Shown in pieces: positions 1 through 8,853 of a stretch of DNA of 64,000 nt (its first letter is position 1; the number at the start of each line of letters is the position of its first letter). The stretch spans positions 310,001-374,000 of the forward strand of contig NZ_JACBFO010000001.1 of assembly GCF_021401135.1 (NCBI RefSeq), in the 5' to 3' direction. Under the pieces are notes generated by a model. That model searched no databases, was not told where the DNA came from, and worked only from the letters and a program-made list of their open reading frames with translations. Position numbers and translations under genes: made by a program. Source of the DNA: Azonexus sp. R2A61 (GTDB lineage Bacteria > Pseudomonadota > Gammaproteobacteria > Burkholderiales > Rhodocyclaceae).

Positions 1-228
1 GCGCACCGCGCCGGCATCGAGCGCTTCCGGCGCAGCGGCGAGCATCTGCAGGATCGGCAGCGCAAAGGCGGCCGTCTTGCCGGTGCCGGTCTGCGCCGCG
101 GCCAGCAGGTCGCGACCGGCCAGCACGGCGGGAATCGCCTGCTGCTGGACCGGCGTCGGCGTGCGGTGGTCGAGTTCGGCCAGGGTCTGCAACAGGGCCG
201 GCACGAGGCCGAGTTCGGTAAAGCTCAT
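1..228 (-). CDS. DEAD-box ATP-dependent RNA helicase, N-terminal fragment (RhlE type)
   Basis: Only the first 76 codons lie in the window; the frame is still open at base 1. The fragment begins [19 protein letters not shown], has a Q motif ([11 protein letters not shown]) and the Walker A/motif [10 protein letters not shown] near residues 43-51, which is the standard DEAD-box helicase opening. RhlE-like proteins use ATP to remodel RNA during ribosome assembly and mRNA decay. It lies downstream of the formate dehydrogenase operon but is separated from it by a strong terminator, so it probably has its own promoter. The exact subfamily cannot be settled from 76 residues. Confidence 0.85.
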   Translation of the reverse strand, partial: MSFTELGLVPALLQTLAELDHRTPTPVQQQAIPAVLAGRDLLAAAQTGTGKTAAFALPILQMLAAAPEALDAGAVR

Positions 229-244
229 CGGGGCATTCCGGGGA

Positions 245-282
245 AAAACCGGCAATTCCTGCGGTCGACCGCAGGAATCCGG
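245..282 (-). terminator. Rho-independent terminator closing the formate dehydrogenase operon
   Basis: A perfect 24-bp palindrome occupies 255-278 (arms ATTCCTGCGGTC and its complement) and is flanked by CCGG on both sides. On the minus strand the stem is followed by TTTTT, and on the plus strand the far side carries a run of As. It starts a few bases after the stop of the DsrE-like gene and ends before the helicase start at 228. The loop contains the GGTCGACC core that recurs in this genome. Confidence 0.75.
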
Positions 283-288
283 AAAAAA

Positions 289-642
289 TCAGAAGGTGAC
301 GACCTTGTCGGCGTCCAGCGTGGCCTGCGCCAGTTCGGCCAGCGTGCCGATGCTCAGGCCGGGAATCAGCGGCAGTTCGCCGAGGCCGCGGGCCAGCGCG
401 CAGGTCCGGCACAGTCGGATGTCGACGCCGTAACCGACCAGCGTCTCGACCATGCCTTGCAGACCGTTGGTCGCGCCGTCCACCTGCTTGGGCAAACCGA
501 GCACGGTGGCGTCGGACATCAGGAAAACCTTCACTGCCGGCGGGTCGTCGCGACCGGCCAGCGCGGTGGCCAGACGCAGGCCGGACAGACAGCGCTCGCT
601 ACCGTAGGGCGGTGCGTGGATGATGATCAGGACGTTCTGCAT
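289..642 (-). CDS. DsrE/DsrF-like small sulfur-relay family protein
   Basis: A 117-residue protein starting MQNVLIIIHAPPYGSERC. The start at 642 is chosen over an upstream in-frame Met because GGAG lies about 8 bases before it and the fold begins there. The MQNVLIII strand, the GSERCLSGLRLA helix and the late LCRTCALARG segment match the DsrE/YchN fold, in which the cysteine of the last segment is the usual reactive residue. Family members carry persulfide sulfur or act in small hexamers. It is the last gene of the formate dehydrogenase operon, directly after fdhE and fdhD. FdhD is a sulfurtransferase, so a role in sulfur supply to the cofactor is a reasonable inference but is unproven. Confidence 0.75.
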   Translation of the reverse strand: MQNVLIIIHAPPYGSERCLSGLRLATALAGRDDPPAVKVFLMSDATVLGLPKQVDGATNGLQGMVETLVGYGVDIRLCRTCALARGLGELPLIPGLSIGTLAELAQATLDADKVVTF

Positions 643-713
643 GGCGGACTCCGCAGGAGGAAAGTCCGCCATCTTAGCGCCGGACGGCGGATTTTTCCGC
701 CGCTTCGGCAAGC

Positions 714-1586
714 TCAGCCGTCAACCGCCTCGCCGGCCAGCAGGAAGGGATTCGGCGCGCCACGGGCGTAACCCTGCTCACCGACCAGCACGTCGATGGC
801 CAGGCTGGCCAGATCGTCGATCAACGGCTCGACCTGACGATCGTCCTTCTGGAAGTAGAGCTTGATGTAGCCGTGGCAGTGATCGCAGGCCTCGGCGCGA
901 ACCGCCGGGAAAGCATCCTCGATGCCGAAATAGGCGACCACGCCGGGATCGTCGCACAGCGTGCAGCGGGCGCGCACGGCGTTCCAGCGGGTGGCGCACA
1001 ACGAGCATTCGAGATAGCGCAGGCCGCCCTTGCCCTGCTCGGCCAGCACGACGGCGCCGACCGGCGCACTGCCGCAGCACGGGCAGGCGTGGCGATCGGC
1101 CAGCGGCAGATGGCCCTTCGGCAGAATCAGGCGCGCCGCGGCATGGGTATGAACGACCTGCAGCGCCGCGGCGACCACGACATCGGCCAGCGTGCGCTGG
1201 CCGGTCGTCGCCGCGCCTGCTAGCAGCGCACGGGCAGCGGGCAGAAGGGCGGCGGCATCGCGGCTCGGCGGAAGGTCGGGACCGACCTGTCGCAGCGTGT
1301 CATAGACATCGGCCCAGGCGGCATCGAAGCCGGATTCGGCGCCGGCGAATAGCGGTGACTGCCAGTCGAAATCGGCCGGCAACGCCAGGCCGGCGTCGGC
1401 CAGACCGGCCATTGCCGCATGCTGGGCATCGGCCAGCACGGCCAGCCAGTTCAACCATTCGGCGGCGCCGGAGCTTGACGCCAATTGGCGCAGGCGGGCG
1501 GCACGCCGCTGGAAGAGATCGCCAGTCGGCGCCACGACGGTGGACGGCTCGACGGACAGCGGCAAAGTTTGTTCGGGAAAAAGCAT
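714..1586 (-). CDS. fdhE: Formate dehydrogenase accessory protein FdhE
   Basis: A 290-residue FdhE homologue, a cytoplasmic rubredoxin-like protein needed for maturation of membrane-bound formate dehydrogenases. The C-terminal half carries the expected paired cysteine motifs (about C168/C171, C194/C197, C208/C211 and C234/C237), which bind iron in the family. The N-terminal half is helical and variable. It lies 26 bp downstream of fdhD and upstream of the DsrE-like gene on the same strand, in the order expected for a structural-then-maturation operon. The length is normal for the family and no motif is missing. Confidence 0.95.
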   Translation of the reverse strand: MLFPEQTLPLSVEPSTVVAPTGDLFQRRAARLRQLASSSGAAEWLNWLAVLADAQHAAMAGLADAGLALPADFDWQSPLFAGAESGFDAAWADVYDTLRQVGPDLPPSRDAAALLPAARALLAGAATTGQRTLADVVVAAALQVVHTHAAARLILPKGHLPLADRHACPCCGSAPVGAVVLAEQGKGGLRYLECSLCATRWNAVRARCTLCDDPGVVAYFGIEDAFPAVRAEACDHCHGYIKLYFQKDDRQVEPLIDDLASLAIDVLVGEQGYARGAPNPFLLAGEAVDG

Positions 1587-1612
1587 GTCGCCCCAGAAAA
1601 AATGTCAGGTTC

Positions 1613-2488
1613 TCACATCAAGGTCGGCGGTGCCAGCACGCCACCCGCGTCGACGATACGCTCGGCACCGGCATAGACCACCATGCCGTGCGCCCGGGCG
1701 AAGCCGACCAGCAGAAGGCCGGCGGCCTGCGCCTGGCGAACCGCCAGCGCCGTCGGCGCCGATACGGCGACCAGCGCGGGCAGGCCGGCACTGGCCGTTT
1801 TCTGCACCATTTCGTAGGAGGCACGGCTGGTCACCAGCACGAAGCCGTCCCCGGCGTCGCCGGAACGGGCCAGCGCCCCGACCAGCTTGTCGAGGGCGTT
1901 GTGCCGGCCGACATCCTCGCGTACGCAGCGGATGTTGCCGGCGGCATCGGCCCAGGCGGCAGCATGGGCCGATCCACACCGTTCGCGCATCGCCTGCCAG
2001 TGCGGCAGCTGGCGCAGCGCTTCGTGAATCGCCGCCACGGTCAGCGGCTCGCCGGCGTGCAGCGTCTTGTCCGGCATCGCCGTAACGCCGGCCAGGCTCT
2101 CGACGCCACACAGGCCGCAACCGGTGCGCCCGGTCAGCTGACGCCGCCGGTCCTTGAGCCCGACAAAGCGCTCGCTGGCAATCTCCATTTCAATGGAAAT
2201 ACCGTCGCAACCGGGTTTCACCTCGATGTCGTACAACTCGCCGGGCCGGGCCAGAATGCCCTCGGACAGGCTGAAACCCAGCGCAAAATCTTCCAGATCG
2301 GAGGGCGAAGCCAGCATCACGGCGTGGGAAATGCCGTTGTACACCAGCGCCACCGGCACTTCCTCGATCAGCTCGTCGCTGGCGGTGGACCAGAACTCGC
2401 CGCTCAGGCGGTGAACGTCGGCCAGTACCGTGGTCGGCAGGACGTCGTCAGGGTCGACTTGAGCGGCAGGTCGGATTTGCGGCTTCAT
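1613..2488 (-). CDS. fdhD: Formate dehydrogenase sulfurtransferase FdhD
   Basis: A 291-residue FdhD, which passes sulfur from a cysteine desulfurase to the molybdenum bis-MGD cofactor of formate dehydrogenase; without this step the enzyme is inactive. The reactive pair is seen in GCGLCG (C124 and C127). The conserved VREDVGRHNALDK and SRASYEMVQKT segments are present. The start at 2488 (MKPQIRPAAQ) is preferred to an in-frame Met 23 codons upstream, because the upstream residues do not resemble the family. It is followed by fdhE and preceded, after 136 bp, by the gamma subunit gene. Confidence 0.95.
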   Translation of the reverse strand: MKPQIRPAAQVDPDDVLPTTVLADVHRLSGEFWSTASDELIEEVPVALVYNGISHAVMLASPSDLEDFALGFSLSEGILARPGELYDIEVKPGCDGISIEMEIASERFVGLKDRRRQLTGRTGCGLCGVESLAGVTAMPDKTLHAGEPLTVAAIHEALRQLPHWQAMRERCGSAHAAAWADAAGNIRCVREDVGRHNALDKLVGALARSGDAGDGFVLVTSRASYEMVQKTASAGLPALVAVSAPTALAVRQAQAAGLLLVGFARAHGMVVYAGAERIVDAGGVLAPPTLM

Positions 2489-2624
2489 GTGCGTAACGTT
2501 TTCGGAAAAAAATGGGGATGCAGGAAACGAATTCCGGCAGAGCCCCAAAAAACGCAAGGTAAAGCAGAAACTTGTCGATCGCCGGGCACCGCAACGGGCG
2601 CCCGGCGGACCGGTCGGACGGCGC

Positions 2625-3245
2625 TTACTTGCCGGTGACCTGACGGTACCAGCCGCGGTGGTGCTGCTTGGCCCAGGCGCGGGTCACCGTGCCGTACCAC
2701 ATGGCGCGGATGGTGCCCTTGACCCAGATCGCGGCATAGACGTGCACCATGATCAGGCCGATCATCGTCGCGCCGGCCGCCGCATGCACCACGGCGCCGA
2801 GACGGACGATGTCCACCGGCAGGTGGAACCAGGCACGCCAGATGACGATGCCGGACAACGTCATCAGCAGCATGCTGATCGCCAGCGCCCAGAACATCAC
2901 CTTCTGGCCGCCGTTGTACTTGCCCTGTTCCGGCATGTCGTGGTCGTTGCCATCCACCATGTTCTTGGCCTTGGCCAGCCATTCCTTGTCGGCCGGCGTC
3001 ATCTTGTTCAGATGCTTGAAGCGCAGGAAGATGATCAGGAAAGCCACCGCCATCAGCACCCCGATATAGGGATGCAGGATGCGCGTCCACACCGGGCCGC
3101 CGAACAGCTGCGTCAGCGGAAAGAAGGCCGGGTGGAAGAAGGCCAGGCCAGACAGCGCCAGCAGGATGAAGGAAATGCCGACCACCCAGTGGTTGGCCCG
3201 CTCGGACGCGTTGTAGCGCTTGAGGTCCTTGGGATCACGGATCAT
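2625..3245 (-). CDS. fdnI: Formate dehydrogenase gamma subunit, cytochrome b556
   Basis: A 206-residue inner-membrane dihaem cytochrome b that anchors the complex and reduces quinone. Four hydrophobic segments are visible (about residues 21-38, 57-75, 116-137 and 149-172). Histidines suitable as haem ligands sit at H19, H58, H154 and H168, and the family signature KYNGGQK is at 109-115. It overlaps the beta subunit stop by 4 bp (ATGA), so the two are translationally coupled. The name follows E. coli FdnI/FdoI; which of the two is closer was not determined. Confidence 0.93.
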   Translation of the reverse strand: MIRDPKDLKRYNASERANHWVVGISFILLALSGLAFFHPAFFPLTQLFGGPVWTRILHPYIGVLMAVAFLIIFLRFKHLNKMTPADKEWLAKAKNMVDGNDHDMPEQGKYNGGQKVMFWALAISMLLMTLSGIVIWRAWFHLPVDIVRLGAVVHAAAGATMIGLIMVHVYAAIWVKGTIRAMWYGTVTRAWAKQHHRGWYRQVTGK

Positions 3246-4150
3246 TTCACTTCCTCCTTGTCTTCACGCTCGATCTCTTCTTCGATTTCGCGGGATACCT
3301 CGTTCGGGCCCTTGGTCACGTAGTGGAACAGGCTGCCCAGGGCGATGCCGGCCAGGGCCAGCGTTGCCAGCGGCTTGGTGAAGCCCTTCCAGATCGAGAC
3401 CAGCGCGCTGATCGACGGATTGCTGGGCAGGCCGCTGTACAGCTCGGGACGGTCGGCGTGGTGCAGCACGTACATCACGTGCGTGCCGCCGACGCCTTGC
3501 GGATCGTACAGGCCGGCATTGGCGTAACCGCGTTCCTTGAGGTCCTTGATCCGGTCCTCGGCAACCAGCTTCATGTCTTCCTTGCTGCCGAACTGGATGG
3601 CGCCGGTCGGACAGGTCTTGACGCAGGACGGCTCCTGGCCGACGGCCAGGCGATCCGAACACAGCGTGCACTTGTAGGCCTTGTTGTCTTCCTTGTTGAT
3701 GCGCGGCACGTTGAACGGGCAGCCGGTGACGCAATAGCCGCAACCGATGCACTGCTCGGACTGGAAGTCGACAACACCGTTGGCGTACTGGATGATCGCG
3801 CCGGGCGACGGGCAGGACTTCAGGCAGCCCGGATCGGCACAGTGCATGCAGCCGTCCTTGCGGATCAGCCATTGCAGGCGGCCGCCTTCGTCCTGATGCT
3901 CGGCGAAGCGCATCACCGTCCAGCTCTTGGCGGTGAGGTCGACCGGGTTGTCGTAGATGCCGTGGTTGTGACCGACTTCGTCACGCACATCGTTCCATTC
4001 CGAACAGGCCACCTGGCAGCCCTTGCAGCCGATACAGATGGAAACGTCGATCAGCTTGGCGACTTCCAGCTTGTGGTCGCGGACCTGCGGCGGCGGCGTC
4101 AGGCTCGAGGTGGCCGAACGCCGGATGATGTCTTGGGATTGCATGGACAT
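3242..4150 (-). CDS. fdxH: Formate dehydrogenase beta subunit, four-cluster ferredoxin
   Basis: A 302-residue electron-transfer subunit linking the periplasmic catalytic subunit to the membrane cytochrome. It has four cysteine clusters typical of 4Fe-4S wiring (starting near C39, C101, C134 and C161, including [11 protein letters not shown] and [11 protein letters not shown]). A single C-terminal membrane anchor lies near residues 262-283, as in FdnH/FdoH. The start at 4150 (MSMQSQD) is chosen because upstream in-frame residues do not match the family. The gene begins 10 bp after the alpha subunit stop and its end overlaps the gamma start. Confidence 0.95.
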   Translation of the reverse strand: MSMQSQDIIRRSATSSLTPPPQVRDHKLEVAKLIDVSICIGCKGCQVACSEWNDVRDEVGHNHGIYDNPVDLTAKSWTVMRFAEHQDEGGRLQWLIRKDGCMHCADPGCLKSCPSPGAIIQYANGVVDFQSEQCIGCGYCVTGCPFNVPRINKEDNKAYKCTLCSDRLAVGQEPSCVKTCPTGAIQFGSKEDMKLVAEDRIKDLKERGYANAGLYDPQGVGGTHVMYVLHHADRPELYSGLPSNPSISALVSIWKGFTKPLATLALAGIALGSLFHYVTKGPNEVSREIEEEIEREDKEEVK

Positions 4151-4160
4151 ATTGGTTTCC

Positions 4161-7100
4161 TCAGACCTTTTCAACGTTGACCAGGAAGGCCTTGTATTCC
4201 GGCGTATGGGTGTTGGCATCGCCGACGCGCGGGCTCAGGGTGTTGGCCAGGAAGCCCTTGCGGGTCGTGCCTTCGAAGCCCCAGTGCACCGGAATGCCGA
4301 CCTGCTCGACCTCCTGCCCCGCCACCTGCAGCGTCATCACGCGCTTGGTCACCACCGCCTTGCCGCGGATGTGGCCACGCTTGCTCGACACCTTGATCAG
4401 GTCGCCGGCCTTGATGCCCTTGCTGGCCGCCAGCTTCTCGCTGATCTCGACGAACTGCTCGGGCTGGACCACGGCATTGAGCAGCGAATGCTTGGTCCAG
4501 TGACGGAACATTTCGGTGATCGAGTAGGACGTCGCCACGTAGGGGAATTCCTCGCGGGAACCGAAGGACGGCTTGTCGTCCTTGAAGATGCGCGCCACCG
4601 GGCTCTTGCCACTGCCGGAATGCAGCGGATTGGCCGGGATCGGGCTTTCTTCCGGCTCGTAGTGCTCGGGGAACGGACCGTCGGTCATCGCGCCCATCGA
4701 GAACAGGTGGCCGACGCCATCCTGCAGCATGATGAACGGGCTGACGCCGCTGCCCGGTGCCGCCGTCGGCGGATAGTCGGGCACATCGGCACCGCTCCAC
4801 TTGACGCCGTCCCAGTGCAGGAACTTGCGCTTCGGATCCCACGGCTTGCCGGCCGGATCGGCCGAAGCACGGTTGTACAGCAGGCGGCGGTTGGCCGGCC
4901 AGGCGAAGCCCCAGCCCGGCGTGTTGCCGAGACCGGTGTCGGTGTTGTCGCGGCGCGCCATCATGTTGCCGGCCTGCGTCCACTGGCCGGTGTAGATCCA
5001 GCACAGGCTGGTCGTCGTGCCGTCGTCGCGCAGGTGGGCGAAGCTGGACAGCAGTTCGCCCTTCTTGGCGATCTGGTTGCCCTTGTCGTCGAACAGGTCG
5101 GCAAGTGCGTAGCCGTTGAGTTGCTTGGCGACCTCTTCCGGATGCGGATCCTTCGGATCGTGGTAATGCCAGTCCAGGTTCATCAGCGGTTCGGGACAGA
5201 CGCCGCCTTCCTTTTCGTACAACTCGCGCAGCTTCATCAGCAAGGTGCCGAGGAACTTGCCGTCGTGCCAGGCTTCGTGCGGCGGCGTCTGCGCCGCCCA
5301 GTGCCATTGCAGCCAGCGGCCGGAGTTGGCGATCGAGCCGTTTTCCTCGGCAAAGCAGGACGACGGCAGGCGGAACACGGTGGTCTGGATTTCCGCCGGA
5401 TTGACGTCATTGAACTCGCCGTGGCTCTGCCAGAACGACGAGGTTTCGGTCTGCAGCGGGTCCATCACCACCAGATACTTGAGCTTGGCCAGACCGTCAC
5501 GCACCTTGCCCGACGACGCAGCGGCAGCGATCACGTTGAAGCCCTGAACGATGTAGCCGTTGGCCTTGCCCTGAGCCATCTGCTCGACGAAGGCCATGAC
5601 GTCGTAGCTGCGGTCCCACTTCGGCAGCCAGTCGTAGCCGAAGTTGTTTTCCGGGGTGGCCTTGTCGCCGTACATGCCCTTGAGGAAGCTGACCATGAAC
5701 TTGGAGGTGTTCTTCCAGAAGTTCACCTGCTTGTCGACCAGGGTCTTCGGAGTCCGCTGTTCAAGATAGGTCTGCAGGCTTTGCTGGTTTTCGTTGGGCA
5801 GCGTCAGGTAGCCGGGCAGCATCGTGGTCAGTACGCCCAGGTCGGTGAAGCCCTGTACGTTGGAGTGGCCGCGCAGCGCGTTGATGCCGCCGCCGGGCAT
5901 GCCGATGTTGCCGAGCAGCAACTGGACGATGGCCGAGGCACGGATCATCTGCGAGCCGCCGACGTGGTGGGTCCAGCCCAGCGCGTAGAGGATGCTCGTC
6001 GTCTTGTCCGGCACGCAGGTGGCGGCCAGTTTTTCGCAGATGTGCAGGAAGTCTTCCTTGGGCGTACCGCAGATATTGCTGACCATCTCCGGCGTGTAGC
6101 GCTCGACGTGCTTCTTGAGCAGGTTGAAGACGCAGCGCGGATGCTGCAGCGTCTCATCGCGCAGCGCATAGCCGTCGGCACCCAGTTCGTAGGCCCAGGA
6201 CGAGCGATCGTAGCTGCGCTTCTCGGCGTCGTAGCCGCTGAACAGGCCATCCTCGAACTTGTAGTCCTCGCGCACGATCAGCGGCGCATTGGTGTAGGCC
6301 TTGACGTATTCGTGCTGAATCTTGTCGTTGGTCAGCAAGTAGTGAGCAACGCCGAGCAGGAAGGCCGCATCGGCGCCGGCGCGGATCGGCGAATAGAAAT
6401 CGGCGACGGCGGCAGTCCGGTTGAACCGCGGATCGACCACCATCATGTAGGCCTTGTTGCGGATCTTCGCCTCGACCGCCCACTTGAAGCCGACCGGGTG
6501 GGCTTCAGCCGGGTTGCCGCCCATCACCAGAATCACGTTGGCGTTCTTGATATCGACCCAGTTGTTGGTCATCGCGCCACGCCCGAAGGACGGGGCCAGA
6601 CCGGCCACCGACGGACCGTGGCAGAGGCGCGCCTGGTTCTCCAGGTGCACCATGCCGAGACCGCGGGCGAACTTGACGTCGAGGATGCCGGTTTCGTTGC
6701 TGGCCGCCGACGAACCGAGGAAGCCGGTGGTCGCCCAGCGATTGACCAGTTGCCCCTTCTCGTTCTTCTCGATGAAGTTGGCGTCGCGGTCATCCTTCAT
6801 CAGGCGGGCGATGCGATCGATCGCTTCGTCCCAGGAAATGCGCTTCCATTCATTGGTGCCGGCCTCGCGCACTTCCGGATATTTCAGGCGCTGCGCACTG
6901 TGAATGAAGTCGAGCACGCCGGCACCCTTCGGGCACAGCGAACCGCGGCTGACCGGATGATCCGGATCGCCTTCGACGTGGAAGATCTTTTTCTTCGCGT
7001 TCTTGGCGCCGTCGCCGAGGCTGTACATCAGGATGCCGCAGCCGACCGAACAGTAGGTGCAGTTATTGCGCGTCTCCGTGGCGCGGAACAGCTTGTATTG

Positions 7101-7208
7101 GCGGACTTCCGCCTGGGCAGCCGTGGGGGCCATGCCCATCACGGCAAGACCGGAACCGCTGAGACCGGCCGCCGAAATCTTGAAAAACTGCCGTCGATTG
7201 ATATTCAT
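4161..7208 (-). CDS. fdnG: Formate dehydrogenase alpha subunit, molybdopterin type, cysteine form
   Basis: A 1015-residue catalytic subunit that oxidises formate to CO2 at a bis-MGD molybdenum (or tungsten) centre. The N-terminus has a Tat signal (NRRQFFKIS then a hydrophobic stretch ending near residue 33), so it is exported folded. Cysteines C50, C53, C57 and C92 match the 4Fe-4S motif. The residue aligned with E. coli FdnG selenocysteine 196 is C196 here (QARLCHGPS), encoded by TGC, so no UGA recoding is needed. GGAGGGAAGGA precedes the ATG. This is the first gene of a six-gene operon and has a sigma-54 promoter just upstream. Confidence 0.96.
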   Translation of the reverse strand: MNINRRQFFKISAAGLSGSGLAVMGMAPTAAQAEVRQYKLFRATETRNNCTYCSVGCGILMYSLGDGAKNAKKKIFHVEGDPDHPVSRGSLCPKGAGVLDFIHSAQRLKYPEVREAGTNEWKRISWDEAIDRIARLMKDDRDANFIEKNEKGQLVNRWATTGFLGSSAASNETGILDVKFARGLGMVHLENQARLCHGPSVAGLAPSFGRGAMTNNWVDIKNANVILVMGGNPAEAHPVGFKWAVEAKIRNKAYMMVVDPRFNRTAAVADFYSPIRAGADAAFLLGVAHYLLTNDKIQHEYVKAYTNAPLIVREDYKFEDGLFSGYDAEKRSYDRSSWAYELGADGYALRDETLQHPRCVFNLLKKHVERYTPEMVSNICGTPKEDFLHICEKLAATCVPDKTTSILYALGWTHHVGGSQMIRASAIVQLLLGNIGMPGGGINALRGHSNVQGFTDLGVLTTMLPGYLTLPNENQQSLQTYLEQRTPKTLVDKQVNFWKNTSKFMVSFLKGMYGDKATPENNFGYDWLPKWDRSYDVMAFVEQMAQGKANGYIVQGFNVIAAAASSGKVRDGLAKLKYLVVMDPLQTETSSFWQSHGEFNDVNPAEIQTTVFRLPSSCFAEENGSIANSGRWLQWHWAAQTPPHEAWHDGKFLGTLLMKLRELYEKEGGVCPEPLMNLDWHYHDPKDPHPEEVAKQLNGYALADLFDDKGNQIAKKGELLSSFAHLRDDGTTTSLCWIYTGQWTQAGNMMARRDNTDTGLGNTPGWGFAWPANRRLLYNRASADPAGKPWDPKRKFLHWDGVKWSGADVPDYPPTAAPGSGVSPFIMLQDGVGHLFSMGAMTDGPFPEHYEPEESPIPANPLHSGSGKSPVARIFKDDKPSFGSREEFPYVATSYSITEMFRHWTKHSLLNAVVQPEQFVEISEKLAASKGIKAGDLIKVSSKRGHIRGKAVVTKRVMTLQVAGQEVEQVGIPVHWGFEGTTRKGFLANTLSPRVGDANTHTPEYKAFLVNVEKV

Positions 7209-7257
7209 CTTTTCCTTCCCTCCTGGACTGCGAGCTCGCCTCGCCCGAAAACTGAGG

Positions 7258-7272
7258 GCAACGACCGTGCCA
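7258..7272 (-). promoter_or_regulatory. Sigma-54 (RpoN) -24/-12 promoter of the formate dehydrogenase operon
   Basis: On the minus strand this reads TGGCACGGTCGTTGC, a full match to the TGGCACG-N4-TTGC consensus with the invariant GG and GC correctly spaced. Transcription would start near 7246, giving a leader of roughly 38 nt before fdnG. Sigma-54 promoters need an AAA+ activator bound upstream, and one is encoded by the divergent gene. Confidence 0.88.
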
Positions 7273-7338
7273 AAATCGGCAAGTTGATGAATCGAAAGGG
7301 TTCACAGCAAAAAGGGTTATAAAACCCCTTCGTCGAAA

Positions 7339-7383
7339 TGGACATTTTGTCCCGCCCGGCCTCGACATTGGACAAAATGTCCC
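7339..7383 (-). promoter_or_regulatory. Twin palindromic activator sites (UAS) upstream of the sigma-54 promoter
   Basis: Two near-identical palindromes, TGGACATTTTGTCCC (7339-7353) and TGGACAAAATGTCCC (7369-7383), share GGACA-N3-TGTCC. Their centres are 30 bp apart, about three helical turns. They lie roughly 75-110 bp upstream of the -24/-12 element, the usual place for NtrC-family enhancer sites. An AT-rich stretch at 7310-7326 between sites and promoter could bend. Binding by the adjacent regulator is inferred. Confidence 0.75.
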
Positions 7384-7488
7384 ACCTTGCCGGCCAGAAT
7401 GACCAAGCCCGGCGCCGCCGACCGAAGCACGGCGGTTTGCCGAAGTCGCGCCGAGTTTGCGATGATGCGGGGCGAAGCGGAGCAAACG

Positions 7489-8853
7489 ATGGATGACAAC
7501 ACCCCGGACGGCAACGACGCCTCCCCCCAACGACAATATTCGATCCTGGTCGTCGACGACGAACCGGGCATGATCAACTTCCTGCAACGGGCGCTGAGCC
7601 AGCGTCACGGGCAGGTCGACACCGCCGGCAGCGTCGAGGAAGCCGCACCGCGGCTGTCGCACTGCCTGTACGACCTGATCGTACTCGACATCGCGCTGCC
7701 CGGACGCAACGGCCTGGAATGGCTGCACGAGCTACGCAGCGAAGGCTACGGCGGCGATGTGATCCTGATCACCGCCTACGCCAATCTCGATACCGCCATC
7801 GACGCGCTGCGCGGCGGCGCCTCGGATTTCCTGCTCAAACCGTTTTCGGTAGCGCAGATGCTCAACGCGGTCGAACGCTGTTTCGAACGCTCGCGCCTGC
7901 GCCGCGAAAATTTCGTGCTGCGCCGCGAGGTCGAGGAACAATCCACCGCCGTCGAGGGCGTGATCTGCCAGTCGGAAGCGATGCAGGGCGTCTGCGACCG
8001 CCTCAAGCGGGTCGCCCCTTCCTCGGCGACGGTCCTGCTGACCGGTGAATCCGGCACCGGCAAGGAAGTCGCCGCCCGCGCCCTGCACAAGATGAGCCGA
8101 CGAGCCGAAGGACCTTTCGTGCCGCTCAACTGCGCGGCGATCTCGTCCGAACTGATCGAATCCGAGCTGTTCGGCCACGTCAAGGGCGCCTTCACCGGCG
8201 CCCAGGGCAAGCGCGAAGGCCTGTTCTACTACGCCCAGGGCGGCACGCTGTTCCTCGACGAAATCTCGGAACTGCCCCCCGCCGCCCAGGCCAAGCTGCT
8301 GCGCGTGCTCGAGGAAAGGCGCATCCGGCCTGTCGGTTCGGAACAGGAAATCCCCGTGGACGTGCGGGTGATCGCCGCCAGCAATCGCGACCTGCGCCAG
8401 GAAGTCGCCCAGCAGCGCTTCCGTCAGGATCTTTACTACCGGCTGCAGGTGCTGGAAATCTACCTGCCGCCGCTGCGCGAACGAACCGACGACATCGCGC
8501 TGCTCAGCCGCTATTTCCTCGACCTGCTGTCGGCGCGGCTGAATGTGCCGATGCTCGATCTCAGTCCGCGCATCCTCGCCCGCATGTCGGCCTACGACTG
8601 GCCGGGCAACGTGCGCGAACTGCGCAATTTCATCGAACGTTCGCTGATCCTCGGCTGGTTCGACCTCGGACCCGACGAACACGACATCGACAGCAACGGC
8701 GACGGCAACGACGAACTGCTCGAAGCGGTCGAGAAGCGCCACATCCTGGCCACCCTGGCACGCTGCCAGGGCAACAAATCGGAAGCCGCCCGCCGCCTGG
8801 GCATTTCGCGCAAGACGCTGGACCGCAAGTGCACGGCCTGGGGTTGCGAATGA
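7489..8853 (+). CDS. NtrC-family sigma-54-dependent response regulator
   Basis: A 454-residue activator with a receiver domain (about 17-130, phosphoacceptor D67 in YDLIVLD), a sigma-54 AAA+ domain (about 155-380) and a C-terminal Fis-type helix-turn-helix (about 412-454). Walker A is GESGTGKE (186-193), the sigma-54-contacting loop is GAFTGA (233-238) and Walker B is in GGTLFLDE (251-258). The ATG at 7489 has GGAG 8 bases upstream and is preferred to earlier in-frame Mets. Its stop overlaps the kinase start (ATGA). The divergent arrangement with the formate dehydrogenase operon, which has a sigma-54 promoter, marks that operon as its likely target. Confidence 0.92.
   Translation: MDDNTPDGNDASPQRQYSILVVDDEPGMINFLQRALSQRHGQVDTAGSVEEAAPRLSHCLYDLIVLDIALPGRNGLEWLHELRSEGYGGDVILITAYANLDTAIDALRGGASDFLLKPFSVAQMLNAVERCFERSRLRRENFVLRREVEEQSTAVEGVICQSEAMQGVCDRLKRVAPSSATVLLTGESGTGKEVAARALHKMSRRAEGPFVPLNCAAISSELIESELFGHVKGAFTGAQGKREGLFYYAQGGTLFLDEISELPPAAQAKLLRVLEERRIRPVGSEQEIPVDVRVIAASNRDLRQEVAQQRFRQDLYYRLQVLEIYLPPLRERTDDIALLSRYFLDLLSARLNVPMLDLSPRILARMSAYDWPGNVRELRNFIERSLILGWFDLGPDEHDIDSNGDGNDELLEAVEKRHILATLARCQGNKSEAARRLGISRKTLDRKCTAWGCE

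Noticed and set aside
6615-6630. Selenocysteine UGA codon in fdnG
   Set aside because: The codon is TGC, so the enzyme is a Cys form and needs no SECIS element.
4023-7322. 1099-codon open frame on the plus strand, antisense to fdnG
   Set aside because: It mirrors fdnG/fdxH on the other strand; the translation has no domain and such frames are common in GC-rich genes.
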